64,000 nt of DNA from Inia geoffrensis. Taxonomy: Eukaryota > Chordata > Mammalia > Artiodactyla > Iniidae. The stretch lies in assembly GCA_036417435.1 (NCBI GenBank), contig CM070901.1:2578001-2642000 (forward strand), written 5' to 3'. Under the pieces are notes generated by a model. The model searched no databases and was not told the origin of the DNA. It was given only the letters and a program-made list of their open reading frames with translations. This document shows positions 1 through 10,860 of the stretch, piece after piece (position 1 is the stretch's first letter; each line of letters starts with the position of its first letter). Position numbers and translations under genes: made by a program.

Positions 1-640
1 ACTTGTCGTGAGTTTGAAGGAATCTGTAGACTACTTTCCATAAAGTATCCTGTATGGTGCCAGGGATATGATCACCTAGCCTTTGGGTAACAACATCAAT
101 AAACACTGGTTAGTTGTGTTAGAACCCTGGGTTTACACAGCTCCTTTCTTCCCTAGAGCCTAACTTATTTTCCCAAAGGTCACTGTGCTTCACTTAAAAC
201 ATCAGTGTCAGCTAGAGGGCAACTTCCATGACTTTACATTCTAGAGGAGAGGCTTGGTCTTCAAGTGACTGACTTATCCAAGGTCAACGCCTTTTCAGAT
301 ATGGACTTGGGATGGTGACTCAGACTCCTCCTAGCCCCAGACGGTTCCCATGGTGACTGCATCACTCACAGGTGTGTAGTCTTGGACTGCTACTGTGGCA
401 CCACGTTGATGGTGCTGCCCTGAACTCACTTTTAAAGAAATCATTTGGCTTGATAACTCAGCCCTTATATTGAATGTCTCCCCATGGTGAGACTGAAGAG
501 CTACAGCTCAGGGGAGCCTCCGCATCTTCACTCACCAGCTCCGAGCAAGTTTCGGACAAACTTGCTTCTGTGTGGAAGGACTTCTTTCTCCACTGATGCA
601 GGAAATATGGACAATAACATCCTTTTTAGAGATGAACACA
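1..640. other. Unique sequence, no gene seen
   Basis: No recognisable gene, RNA or repeat. The open frame at 484-777 has no family resemblance, and its last part runs into an old L1 tail. Confidence 0.5.
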
Positions 641-696
641 TAGTGCCTACATTAAGACTCTTTTTTTTCCTAAGCCAAAGGCATTATCTTTTCAGA

Positions 697-790
697 TATC
701 TATTTTTTTATCGAAGTATAGTTGATGTACAATATTATATGTTACAGGTGTACAATATAGTGACTCACAGTTTTTAAAGGTTATAATCCA
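697..790 (-). mobile_element. Old L1 3'-end fragment (antisense)
   Basis: The stretch starting TTTTTTTATCGAAGTATAG and continuing through TTGATGTACAATATT and ACAGGTGTACAATATAGTG is the reverse complement of the L1 3' UTR found many times elsewhere in this window. It is diverged and very short, so this is an old, 5'-truncated copy. Confidence 0.6.
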
Positions 791-1896
791 TTTACAGTTA
801 TTGTAAAATATTGGCAAGACTTTCCTTGGCGAGTAAGCAGGCATACGATACTCGGACAATAAGGTAGGTGTACAACACCTGATTATTTCAACTTCAGTGA
901 AAAGTCAGTTTTCTTTGAAGGAGAAACCAATGCCTGGGAAGGAGCCAAAGCATGGGTGGAGAGAAGAAGGCAGTATTCTGAGATGGTGGGGGTCTTTTCT
1001 GCCCACTACCTACACCGTCTGCTGTGAACCTCCATTTCAAAGAGATCTGGTCTTACCTTTGGGTGAAGATCATGGCCCCTTTAAAACGTGCTCTTTATCT
1101 TACATCCCGCGTGGGCCGTCTTTAAGTGATGCTGGCGAACACGGTCCTGAGTCATGTGGCTGTGTGGTGGCTCGTTGGTTTATGTGGATCTGGCTTCTCC
1201 ACCTGTAGTGGGAGCAGAGCCTAACAGCTTCCTAGATCCTCCAGGTTCAACCTGGAGAGCTCCTCTTGGGTGCACTTGACAGCTATGTAAGTACAAAGTG
1301 AAAATAAAAATGCTTAAATGGCCCAGAGAGAAAAGAGGAGCTTTTATGGATGGCTCAAGTCAGTTCTTTTTGTGTATTTATCTTTTCATTATGTGTTAAT
1401 ATCATTCTTACATTGGAGGTGCTTTCTTGATGATGCCATTTATGATAACATATTGTGTCACAGGCAAGATGTTTCAAATGGACAAAAGATATGATAAAAG
1501 AGGAATCCACTTTGAGACAGGAACCAACAGGCAGACTTTTGCACGGTGCGGTTGATGTAAGAAGAGAAGGTGGGGTCTGAGAAGGTGAAGAAGAAAAATA
1601 TTTTTGGAAGTTTTGTGAAGAATACTAATGGGTTCTAGGGAGGATAGTGTCTGTGAAACACGCATGAGAGTTTGGCTCCTGTTCTCAGGATTCCCCGGCT
1701 TTGAATGCAATTGTTGATTAATTTCCTTTGCTCTAACTGTGCACCTGATGGTGACTCAGGCCAGTGGGTCAAGTAACAGCAAAGCAGGTGGCAGAAGCTA
1801 CCAATTTTAAACCGTCTATAAATGGGTTGGTTGACTCTTGAATAACTGAAGGAGGATTATTGAACAAAAGCCTTGGGGGCTTTGGAAAGGTACATT
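791..1896. other. Unique sequence, no gene seen
   Basis: No gene or repeat recognised. The open frames here (for example 897-1208) are short and low in information, and resemble no family I know. Confidence 0.45.
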
Positions 1897-1905
1897 TAAA
1901 GTAAA

Positions 1906-2110
1906 TTTTTTTTTTTTTGCGGCACGTGGGCCTCTCACTGCTGTGGCCTCTCCCGTTGCGGAGCACAGGCTCCGGACGCACAGGCTCAGCGGCCATGGCT
2001 CACGGGCCCAGCCGCTCCGCGGCACGTGGGATCTTCCCGGACCGGGGCACGAACCCGTGTCCCCTGCATCGGCAGGCGGACTCTCAACCACTGCGCCGCC
2101 AGGGAAGCCC
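1906..2110 (-). mobile_element. Cetacean tRNA-derived SINE (CHR-2 type)
   Basis: In plus-strand reading the element begins with a T-run (its poly(A) tail) and ends AGGGAAGCCC (its 5' head). The flanks carry a 9-bp direct repeat, TAAAGTAAA, at 1897-1905 and 2111-2119. The apparent open frames on both strands are SINE sequence, not genes. Confidence 0.92.
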
Positions 2111-2199
2111 TAAAGTAAAAATTTTAAAGAAGAGTAAGGTAAGGACTCTATATTTTTGGGAAATCTTAATTTTTTTTTATTAGTCATATTTTGCAGGAG

Positions 2200-2305
2200 A
2201 AGAAACAGAATTTGAAGGACTAGGAAGCTTAACGAAGGTGACAGGGCTACCTAGCTGTCGAGCTGAGATTCAGGAAGGGGTCTGTTTGACTCTGAAACTT
2301 CTCAT
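2200..2305 (-). mobile_element. Probable MIR fragment
   Basis: GAGAAGAAACAGAATTTG, then GACAGGGCTACCTAGCTG, resembles the antisense MIR core (gaggaaactgag, then caaggtcacacagct). It is diverged and short. Confidence 0.4.
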
Positions 2306-3480
2306 TTTTTTTTATGGTATGAGAGGGAACACCTAACATAGAACAGGATACGTTACAGGGTGAGATGGAGGGAAAATAAAGCAACTCAGGAGATCACAGG
2401 TGGGCTCACCGAGGGCAGAAGCTTTAAGCCTCTTGGAACTTTTGCAACTCCTCACGCCACCCCCCACCCCACTACCACCCCAAGTAAAATTCCAAGTTAC
2501 TTACAATTGCAGCAGAAATACTTTAGTTATTTAAGGAGAAAACTTTTTTTGTTTTAATTTTAAGAATGCTTATTACAATAACACAATAGCACTATTTTTC
2601 TCTGTTTTGCCTGATTACTCAAATGGAACAGAGATGTTATGTGAATATTTCACACTTTCTTTCCCTCTCTTTTCCTCTCCTTTAAATACTTTGCATCCCA
2701 AGATGCAGTGTCATTAAATACATCAGTACAACCCCTTTAGGTACGGTACACAATTAATTTACATCATAGAAAATATGGAATATAGTATACTCACCCCTTC
2801 AAATAACTGGTCTACATTTTATGCTACATGAAGAGGAAAAATGAGTAATTTCCTTTATCTGTGTCTTCTCAGATGAAGGAAGTCTAATAAAAATATATGT
2901 GTGAACTGGTAACTTCATTATCTGACCACAAAACTGCGTTAAATGATACATGTAACTATATACTGGTTTTTAAAAAAGGATCTGCTTTCCTAAACTCTAT
3001 TCTAATGCTAACAACAAATGATATCATCTTTATAGCTGGGTCTATGTATCTTCAATTTCATGAAATGTCTCAACAAGTTGGTTTGATGGTTAATAGGTCT
3101 AAATGTAAATTATCCTATCAAAATGCTTTATTGAGACAGAAATTTTATTTTACAATATTTCTTACATGAACCATTTAATATCCAAATCATTTCAGAAGAG
3201 AGCCATAAACAAAATATCCCATAAATTTGGCTTATATCTACTTATATCTAGGGATGACTGAAAAACTTGTATTTGTAGATGAGAGGACCTGTTTGTGTTT
3301 ACTGTATTCAGTACAAAAGAGACAATCTACTCATGCTAAGTCTGGAGGAGAAAGTGTCAAAAGAGTAAAATTCTAGGGAAGAATCCAGGTCCATATATTA
3401 TAGCTCAAAATAGGGAAAATTGAAAATAGTCAAAATAGTAAATTCACCTACCTCTAGCTATTACATTATTTCTGATTTAA
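2306..3480. other. AT-rich unique sequence, no gene seen
   Basis: No family recognised on either strand. The small open frames at 2360-2557 and 2897-3169 have no recognisable domain. Confidence 0.45.
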
Positions 3481-3640
3481 TTTAATTTAGTTTTTTCTTT
3501 TCTTTTCTTTGGCTTGCAGAATAGGTCCAGAAGAAGAAAAAAGTTCATCCATAAGTAGACTTACTGGGAAGGCTCTGACAGGTGCTACAGGCTGACCTGT
3601 AACGCTACCCTGGGCCCCTTCAGTAACTCTGATGAGGCAG

Positions 3641-4020
3641 GTGTGGGCTGAACTGTGTCCCTCCAAAGTCATATGTTGAAGTCCTAACCCCCAGCACCTC
3701 AGAATATGACTGTGTTTGGAGACAAGGCCTTTAAAGAGGTAAATAAGGAAAAATGAGGTCATATGTGTGGGCCCTAATCCAAAATGATTGGTGCCCTTAT
3801 AAGAAGGAGAGATTAGGACACAGACAACATGCAGACGGGTGGGCTACCATGTGAGGACACAGAGAAGACAGCTACCTAAAGCCAAGGAGAGAGACCTCAG
3901 GAGAAACCAAAGCTGCTTACACCTTGATCATGGACTTCCAGCCTCGAGAACTGTGAGAAAATAAGCATCTGTTGTTTAAGGTGCCCAGCCTGGGGCTCTT
4001 TGCCATTGGCAGCTGCTTAA
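3641..4020 (+). mobile_element. MaLR-type LTR (MLT1-like)
   Basis: GGGCTGAACTGTGTCCCTCC, then CATATGTTGAAGTCCTAACC, GGTGCCCTTATAAGAAG, CACCTTGATCATGGACTTCC and GAACTGTGAGAAAATAAG follow the order of mammalian ERVL-MaLR LTRs. The copy is clearly diverged and appears to be a solitary LTR. The exact ends are uncertain. Confidence 0.8.
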
Positions 4021-4107
4021 GGAGCCAGGCCATTAGGTCAGGGAGATACAGGCTCAATGAGCAAAGGGTCCACTTTGGACCTTTTCATTTTTGAAAGTGC
4101 CCATTGA

Positions 4108-4594
4108 TTTTATTTTATTTTTTTAATATAAAAAATGTATCTACTTTATTAATTTTTATTGGAGTATAGTTGCTTTACAATGTTGTGTTAGTTTCTTGCT
4201 GTACAGCAAAGTGAATCAGCTACACGTATACATATATCCCCTCTTTTTTGGATTTCCTTCCCATTTAGGTCACCACAGAGCACTGAGTAGAGTTCCCTGT
4301 GCTATACAGTAGGTTCTCATTAATCTCTTTAATACATAGTAATGTGTATGTGTCAATCCCAATCTCCCAATTCATCCCACCCCCCTTCCCCCCTTGGTGT
4401 CCATACGTTTGTTCTCTACATGTGTCTCTATTTCTGCTTTACAAATAAGTTCATCTGTACCATTTTTCTAGATTCCATATATAGGCGATATTGCATGATA
4501 TTTGCTTTTCTCTGTCTGACTTATTTCACTCTGTATGACAGTCTCTAGGTCCATCGACATCTCTGCAAATGTCACGATTTCGTTCCTTTTTATG
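4108..4594 (-). mobile_element. 5'-truncated L1 (3' end, antisense)
   Basis: It starts with a T/A-rich tail, followed by the typical antisense L1 3' UTR (TTATTGGAGTATAGTTGC and onward). It stops within the end of ORF2. A perfect 13-bp TSD, AAGTGCCCATTGA, lies at 4095-4107 and 4595-4607, which fixes both ends. Confidence 0.92.
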
Positions 4595-4607
4595 AAGTGC
4601 CCATTGA

Positions 4608-5199
4608 CCTTAGCATGTACGGGAGAGTGAGCAAACTTGTACCTCTGAGAAAGGGAAATTAAACCTTGACTTGCCGCCCTGCTACCCCAGTTCCTCTTAT
4701 GATCTCTCTCCTTCCTTCCCCTTGTCTTCCTTCCTTCCACATCTCCTTTCGCCTGTGTCCTTTCTCGTGTAGGCTCATGCCTGCCAGTTCTGATACCCTT
4801 AACAAAACTGTGTATAGGTCCCAAAGTTTGTGATGTATCTGTGAGCACTGATACGTTTTACAGCACTGCTTAGAGGGAACCATATCTTTGATGATTAGTG
4901 AATTTTGACAAGTAGTTTCCATATTTTATATTTTCCATATCTCCCATAGTCCATATTCCCCACAGAGACCAGGATGAGAGCTGGTATGGTCTGATCAAGG
5001 TGACCAGTGGAAAAATAGGGGAAAGTGTTTAAGCCTAAGGGGAATCCAGAGAGTTCTCTTGAGAAGCCAGAGCTCCCTGATTCCTTGTTGTAAAGGCTCA
5101 GGGGTCCTTGGGGGTGTGTGGGTGATGAAAGTGCCAGGCAATGTCAGCTCGATTCTGTGGGCAGCATGCAATACTGAAGAGATTTACTTCTTGAGGGTG
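4608..5199. other. Unique sequence, no gene seen
   Basis: Nothing recognisable. The reverse-strand frames at 4468-4848 and 4659-4922 partly overlap the neighbouring L1 and show no family features. Confidence 0.45.
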
Positions 5200-5315
5200 T
5201 CCAAGTTTTTTAATAAAAGTTTAAATGTTTAATGGTGGTAAAAAGCACATAACGTGAAATTTACCATCCCAACTGCTTCTAAGGATGCAGTAGTGTTAAG
5301 TATATCTACATTGTG
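5200..5315. mobile_element. Ancient L1-type fragment (host of the U6-L1 insertion)
   Basis: CATAACGTGAAATTTACCAT, then GCAGTAGTGTTAAG and ATCTACATTGTG, resembles an old mammalian L1 tail segment known for its 'aacataaaatttaccat...cattcacattg' order. The matching continuation reappears after the U6-L1 insertion at 5838. Orientation was not assigned. Confidence 0.5.
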
Positions 5316-5327
5316 GTGCTTGCTTCA

Positions 5328-5372
<45 letters not shown>

Positions 5373-5422
5373 GGCCCCTGTGCAAGGATGACATGCAAAT
5401 ATGTGAAGTGTTCCATATTTTT
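5316..5422 (+). pseudogene. RNU6 (pseudogene): U6 snRNA retropseudogene, full length, fused to L1
   Basis: The 107 bases match mammalian U6 snRNA along its full length, from GTGCTTGCTTCAGCAGC to TTCCATATTTTT. Against the U6 sequence I know there are seven substitutions. Six are C-to-T or G-to-A at CpG sites, and one CpG (AACGAT) is retained. The copy includes the ACAGAGA segment intact. Upstream lies old L1-like DNA with no visible U6 promoter elements (TATA, PSE), so it is unlikely to be transcribed. It does not end in its own poly(A) tail. One or two bases after the U6 T-run an L1 3' end begins in the same orientation, and the pair shares one TSD (5301-5315 and 5838-5852). It is therefore the 5' part of a chimeric retrocopy. 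Confidence 0.95.
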
Positions 5423-5423
5423 T

Positions 5424-5837
5424 AGAGATTGTTGTACTGAGTGAAGTAGTGCAGACAGAGAAAGACAAATATCATATGTCATCGCTTATATGTGGAATCT
5501 AAAAAAATGGTACAAATGAACTTATCTACAAAACAGAAATAGAGTCACAGATGCAGAAAACAAACTTATGGTTACCAGGGGGACAAAGGAGGGAGGGATA
5601 AATTGGGAGTTTGGGATCAACATATACACACGACTATATATAAGATAGATAACCAACAAGGACCTACTGTATAGCACAGGGATCTCTACTCAGTGGTCTG
5701 TAATGACCTAAATGGGAAAAGAATCTAAAAAAGAGTGGATATATGTATATGTATAACTGATGCACTTTGCTGTACACCTGAAACTTAACACACAGCATTG
5801 TAAATCAACTCTACTCCAATAAAGTTTTTTAAAAAAA
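5424..5837 (+). mobile_element. L1 3' end forming the second half of a U6-L1 chimera
   Basis: AGAGATTGTTGTACTGAGTG and the following sequence match the extreme 3' end of L1 ORF2 and the 3' UTR, as seen at 14570-14984. It ends TCCAATAAAG plus an A-rich tail. The preceding U6 copy and this segment lie together between TATATCTACATTGTG (5301-5315) and TATATTCACATTGTG (5838-5852), which agree at 13 of 15 positions. No TSD separates U6 from L1. Confidence 0.92.
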
Positions 5838-6054
5838 TATATTCACATTGTGCTTAAGTTCTTAAATAATGAGTCATGTGGTAAGAATTCCATACTTTTA
5901 CATTATTATTATTTTTTGGTTTAATCATTAGAATATGTATTTTAGAAGTAATAAAAAAAAGTCAAAAACCGTCTAATGTAAAATTGGTTTGATTGTACGG
6001 AAGTCTACAGATCTAGTCCTATGGTTGGTCGTTGATTAGTTTTAAATGAGTCAA

Positions 6055-6240
6055 TGAGAATACATAACTCCTTCTATTCATTTAACAAGCTTTTATGGAG
6101 CGCCCATTGCGAACACGTAGTGTTTAGACACAGCCGATGCAGCAGTAAACAGATGGGCTAGGAGCTGGTTCCCACTGAGCTTACGTGTCAGGCGTGTGGC
6201 GGCAGATGTGTAGAAGGTGGTCAACAACTGTGACGGCTGT
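6055..6240 (-). mobile_element. L2 3'-end relic (antisense)
   Basis: ATTCATTTAACAAGCTTTTATGG, then GATGCAGCAGTAAACAGATGG and GAGCTTACGTGTC, follows the antisense L2 3' end (attcattcaacaaatattta, cagcagtgaacaaa, gagcttac). The copy is old and diverged. Confidence 0.6.
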
Positions 6241-6575
6241 GTGACATGCAGCAACGTCATGACTCCTGGTTAGAGGTGAAGGCCAGCCTGTAATTCACAG
6301 CATCAGCAAGTCACCAAGTAGCCACTGTCTTCCTCGTTCCCAGAGCCCCGACTCCTCCAGCCAAGGAAGACCTAGCTGGCCGTGCAGTGGCTTCTGTTCT
6401 AGGAGAGGGACCTTAAGCTCAGGGAACCCCGGTCTTCGCTGATGGGCAGCAACCGTGCCTGACCGCTGCTGGGTCAGGGAGACATCAACTCTCCCTCCTG
6501 TCTGTGAACAGGACTGCCTTTTGCCCTGAGGAAGAGGCCATCTCTAGTTTCATTTTCTTATTATTATTATTTTAA

Positions 6576-6886
6576 ATTCTTTTCTTTTTTTAAACCCCAC
6601 ATTTGTTTATTTATTTATTTTTTTGACTGTGTTGGGTCTTCGTTTCTGTGCGTGGGCTTTCTCTAATTGTGGCAAGCGGGGGCCACTCTTCATCGCGGTG
6701 TGCGGGCCTCTCACTATCGCAGCCTCTCTTGTTGCGGAGCACAGGCTCCAGACGCGCAGGCTCAGTAGTTGTGGCTCACGGGCACAGTTGCTCCGAGGCA
6801 TGTGGGATCTTCCCAGACTAGGGCTCGTACCCGTGTCCCCTGCATTAGCGGGCAGATTCTCAACCACTGCACCACCAGGGAAGCCC
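6576..6886 (-). mobile_element. Longer tRNA-derived SINE (CHR-1-like)
   Basis: The antisense body starts GACTGTGTTGGGTCTTCG and includes CAGTAGTTGTGGCTCACGG. It ends with the shared SINE head ACCAGGGAAGCCC at 6886. TTATTATTTT flanks both sides, within a low-complexity TTA tract, so the TSD is less certain. This type has about 100 bp more 3' body than the CHR-2 type. Confidence 0.85.
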
Positions 6887-7299
6887 TTATTATTTTTTAA
6901 TAATGTTCTATCGTAGTATAAAGTAGATTTTCTTTTCTATTCTGTTCTCCACTTCTCCCGTCATTTTGGCAAATTACACAGAACTACATGTTGACCCAAA
7001 CAAATAGACTAAATGTCACTTAATTTATTCTAAAGTAAATTGTACCCGTTTCTTGTATGGATTAACTTGCCATACCTACATTTCATAGAGTATGTAATGT
7101 TCATTTTAGAGAAAAAACTGTTAGTAATGTGACTTTTCATTAATGCATACTAGTGGATATTTGCCAGTGAAGTAAACCATTTAATTATTAATTTCAGTGG
7201 AAAACAACATTGAGAAGAAGTCAACAGGGTAAGAAATATTACCTTTGTTAACTTTCAGAGATATATTGCTGTATAAAAAGGTTATGACAAATTTCAAAA

Positions 7300-7570
7300 G
7301 CAACATAGTATAGTGGGAAAGACCACAGATGGCTGGAGCCAGCCCGCCAGGGGTTGAATCCCAGCTCTGTTACAGACTAGTTGTTTAAACATGGTGAGCC
7401 GCCTAAGCTATGGGTGGTACATCTCCTTACTGGGAAAATGGGGATAATAAAAATATAGACCTCATGGAATTGTTAGGGGGGTTGAATGAGCTAATATATA
7501 AGAAGTGCTTTAAAAAGCTCCTTGTGCACAGTAATATTGTACAAGAGCTGGCTATGGTTATTACTGTCTC
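7300..7570 (+). mobile_element. MIR SINE relic
   Basis: AGTATAGTGGGAAAGACCAC, then GGGTTGAATCCCAGCTCTG, GGGAAAATGGGGATAATAA and GTTGAATGAGCTAATAT, is the MIR order in sense orientation, with the tRNA-like B-box region recognisable. Confidence 0.82.
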
Positions 7571-7674
7571 CTTAGCCACCTGGCATGTGGTTCCTTTCCA
7601 ATGCTGTGCTCCTCATTTCACAGGAGTTGGGCCAGTGTTTCTGAGGCATGGCTGCAGGAGAGCCTAGAATACCT

Positions 7675-8104
7675 TCTTCAATAGCATGATTCAAAAGAAA
7701 TCACAGAAAAGAAAAAAAAAAGAAATCACTACTTAGATTGAAATGTTTTGACTAGGTTTGTGAGAAGATCTGGTATTACTGAATGCTTTGTGCAAATCTG
7801 CTAAAGAAATATCTTCAAATTATATTTTCCTTTCCAAATATTCTTTGTCGATATAGGTATTTCTGACTTTCACAGCATTTACCAATTTACCAATTAAGCT
7901 GTTCATATTGCTCTGCTAGACTTACTATTTTAGCTGTGATAAGAATTCATTTTTAAAGCAATTTACAGCATTATACTTAGTGCTGGTCATTTGCCTTCTT
8001 ATTAGGTTTTTGAATCTTAAAGCATATATATTAAATTCCAGGCCCACAGAAATTTGAGGCTGACTGCTCTTTATCCCCTATATTTGATTGTTAGTCTTAC
8101 ATAT
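7675..8104. other. AT-rich unique sequence
   Basis: No gene or repeat recognised apart from a short A-rich tract near 7710. Confidence 0.45.
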
Positions 8105-8944
8105 TTGTTCAATAAAAATGTCTACAAGTAAAAAACGCTGGAGAGGGTGTGGAGAAAAGGGAACCCTCCTGTCCGTTTGGTGGGAATGTAAGTTGGTGCA
8201 GCCTCTATGGAGAACAGTATGGAGGTTCCTCAAAAAGCTAAAAATAGAGCTACCATATGATCCAGCAATCACACTCCTGGGCATATATCCAGACAAAAGT
8301 ATAATTTAGAAAGCTGTGCCCCAATATTCATAGCAGCACTATTCACAATAAACAAGACGTGGAAGCAACCTAAATGTCCATCGACAGATGAATGGATAAA
8401 GATGTGGTACATATATACAATGGAATACTACTCAGCCATAAAAAGAACAAAATAATGCCATTTGCAGCAACATGGATGCAACTAGAGATTATCATGCTAA
8501 GTGAAGTAAGTCAGAAAGAGAAAGATCAATACCATATGATATCACTTATCTGTGGAATCTAAAATATGACACAAATGAACCTATCTAGGAAACAAAAACA
8601 GACTCACAGACATAGAGAACAGACTTGTGGTTGCCAAGGGGGAGGGGGCTGGGGAGGGATGGACTGGGAGTTTGGGCTTAGCAGATGCAAACTATTACAT
8701 ATAGGATGGATAAACAATAAGTTCCTACTGTAGAGCACAGGGAACTATACTCAATATCCTGGGATAAACCATAAGGGAAAAGAATGTAGATAGATAGATA
8801 AATAGATAGAGAGATAGATAGAGAGATAGATAGATAGAGAGATAGATAGATATTTGTATAACTGAATCACTTTGATGCACAGCAGAAATTAATACAACAT
8901 TATAAATAAACTATAGTTAAATTAAAAAAAACATAAAAAAATAA
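8105..8944 (+). mobile_element. 5'-truncated L1 (ORF2 end plus 3' UTR)
   Basis: AACGCTGGAGAGGGTGTGG, then ATTCACAATAAACAAGACG and GGAATACTACTCAGCCAT, encodes the ORF2 C-terminal region with disruptions. The 3' UTR follows and ends in an A-rich tail. A TAGA microsatellite has expanded inside the 3' UTR. No clear TSD was found. Confidence 0.88.
8788..8851. repeat. (TAGA)n microsatellite inside an L1 3' UTR
   Basis: An imperfect TAGA/GAGA tract sits where other L1 copies have an A/T-rich AGAATATAAAAAAGAATG-like stretch. Confidence 0.9.
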
Positions 8945-9399
8945 AGAAGGCTGGCCTTCTGACTCTAGAACCTCTCCCAGGCTCTCTAACACACATCACA
9001 TCTGCCCACCGCTGGTGGCCCTGCTCTTGCTATTATGTTCCATTCTTTAAACATTTTCTTAAGCTTCCTTTAAATATGACGAGACCTACTCTCAATGCAC
9101 CTCACCTATTTCTGACTGTCTTTGCAGAGTTACTGGGGAATTTCTCAGTCTCTTATTCTCTAAATTAACAAGGGGAAAACATCGCCTCATTAATTTTTTA
9201 AAAGTCATTTTTCTTAGAAGGGAAATGGATGATTGCACTTCAATAACAATAAAAAGGCACTGTAAGGAAAAAGAATGGAAAAGGCTGAAAACGTGCTGAA
9301 AACCACATTCTCCAAGAAATAGCAGTAGTGATGGTGGAACATCATTATGAGAACATGGATGAAGAAAAAAATTAAGGCAAAAGGGTACTTTCTCTTTTA
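8945..9399. other. Unique sequence
   Basis: No gene or repeat recognised. Confidence 0.45.
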
Positions 9400-9412
9400 T
9401 CCCATCATTTTA

Positions 9413-9527
9413 TTTTATTTTATTTTGGCCACAGCATGTGGGATCTTAATTCCCCAACCGGGGCTGAACACATGCACCCTGCAGTGGAAGCTCGGAGTCT
9501 TAACCACTGGACCTCCAGGGAAGTCCC
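9413..9527 (-). mobile_element. Short tRNA-derived SINE (CHR-1/Bov-tA-like)
   Basis: The antisense body GGCCACAGCATGTGGGATC continues to CCTCCAGGGAAGTCC, with a TTTTA-rich tail at its left edge. It sits between the left TSD of an L1 insertion and that L1's A-rich tail. Confidence 0.82.
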
Positions 9528-9799
9528 TTATTTTTTTTTAAATTAATTTTTGTTGGAATACAGTTGATTTACAATGTTGTGTTACTTTCTGCTGTACAAT
9601 AAAGTGAATCAGTTATACACCTACATATATCCACTCTTTTTTAGATTCTATTCCCATATAGGTCATTACAGAGTATTGAGTAGGGTTCCGTGTGCTGTAC
9701 AGTAAGTCTTATTAGTTATCTATTTTATATATAGTCGCGTGCACATGTCAATCCCAATCTCCCAATTTATCCCTCTCCTCCTTTCCCCCTTAGTAATTT
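9528..9799 (-). mobile_element. 5'-truncated L1 3' end, with a SINE on its tail
   Basis: The antisense L1 3' UTR starts at a T-run and continues through GTTGGAATACAGTTGATTTAC. The 13-bp repeat TCCCATCATTTTA at 9400-9412 and 9800-9812 encloses this L1 plus the SINE at 9413-9527. The SINE is thus inside the L1 insertion, at its poly(A) end. Confidence 0.88.
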
Positions 9800-9812
9800 T
9801 CCCATCATTTTA

Positions 9813-10619
9813 AGGAGGAACCTTTAAGACAAAGCTAATGTGTCCCTAAGTGCTAACTGCTTGAAACACTCCCTCCCTCCCACAAAAGACATCATTGACC
9901 CTGCCTCTGGGGCATTCATGCTAAATGGACTTGTTTTCTTCACAGTTTCCTCCTGGGAAAGGCTGGGGCTGAGACGTGAAGAAAGGCCACTGACCACTCA
10001 TTCAAAGCCCAGAAATGAGAGGGTGTCGAACACATGTTCCTACAACACAGAACTGATTGCCTCAGGTTTTCTCCCCCGACAGACAGGTAGAGTCATTTAA
10101 ATGATAATTTACATATTTCTTAGAATCACCGTAGAGGTGTACCTGCTGTTTTGATGCTTTCCTTTTTACTTTAAAAGAAGGAGGGAGAATCAGTTCGAAA
10201 AGACCTCCACTAGCTGGATGGCACAGGGTGGGGAAGGCACCACCTTGCCTTCAGCTGATATTAACCACAGTTATGAAATTGTTTAGCTGTGTCAGCACAT
10301 CCAAGAGGGACCTAAAAGACTCAAGAACACTGTTGGGGATAAAGGCTTGAGGTCAACCTGGTTCTGCAGATGGAAGGATGCTCTGAGTGGCCGATGCCAT
10401 GGCCAGTCCACCAGCTGGGCTTCCAGGAGGTCCACCATGCAGTGGTACCAAGATATACTGATGGGCCCAACCCCCCAACGCAAGAACAGTCTGAAGCCAG
10501 GTGCGTGGGAAGACAACAGATCAGAGCCAGCGGTGCTATTTTCGGTGGGGCACGTGTTTGTCTTGTATGTGTATTGTTGGAAGGGGTGTAGGTGTTGGGT
10601 TTCTGGCCACAGAGGTGGC
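9813..10619. other. Unique sequence, no gene seen
   Basis: Open frames between 10292 and 11027 run into the adjacent SINE and cannot be supported as genes. No other feature recognised. Confidence 0.45.
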
Positions 10620-10634
10620 CACGCACCATCTTTG

Positions 10635-10845
10635 TTGTTTTTTTTTTTTTTTGCGGTACGCGGGCCTCTCACCGTTGCGGCCTCTCCCGTTGCGGAGCAA
10701 CAGGCTCCGGACGCGCAGGCTCAGCGGCCATGGCTCACGGCACAGCTGCTCCGCAGCATGTGGGATCTTCCCGGACCGGGGCACGAACCCGTGTCCCCTG
10801 CATCGGCAGGCGGGCTCTCAATCACTGCGCCACCAGGGGAGCCCT
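10635..10845 (-). mobile_element. Cetacean SINE (CHR-2 type)
   Basis: A T-run is followed by GCGGTACGCGGGCCTCTC and the standard body, ending ACCAGGGGAGCCC. The flanking direct repeats CACGCACCATCTTTG (10620-10634) and CACACGCCATCTTTG (10846-10860) differ at two positions. Many CpGs are retained, which suggests a fairly young copy. Confidence 0.93.
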
Positions 10846-10860
10846 CACACGCCATCTTTG

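Noticed and set aside
5316..5422. Functional U6 gene
   Set aside because: No TATA or PSE promoter upstream, several substitutions, and retroposition flanks show it is a retrocopy.
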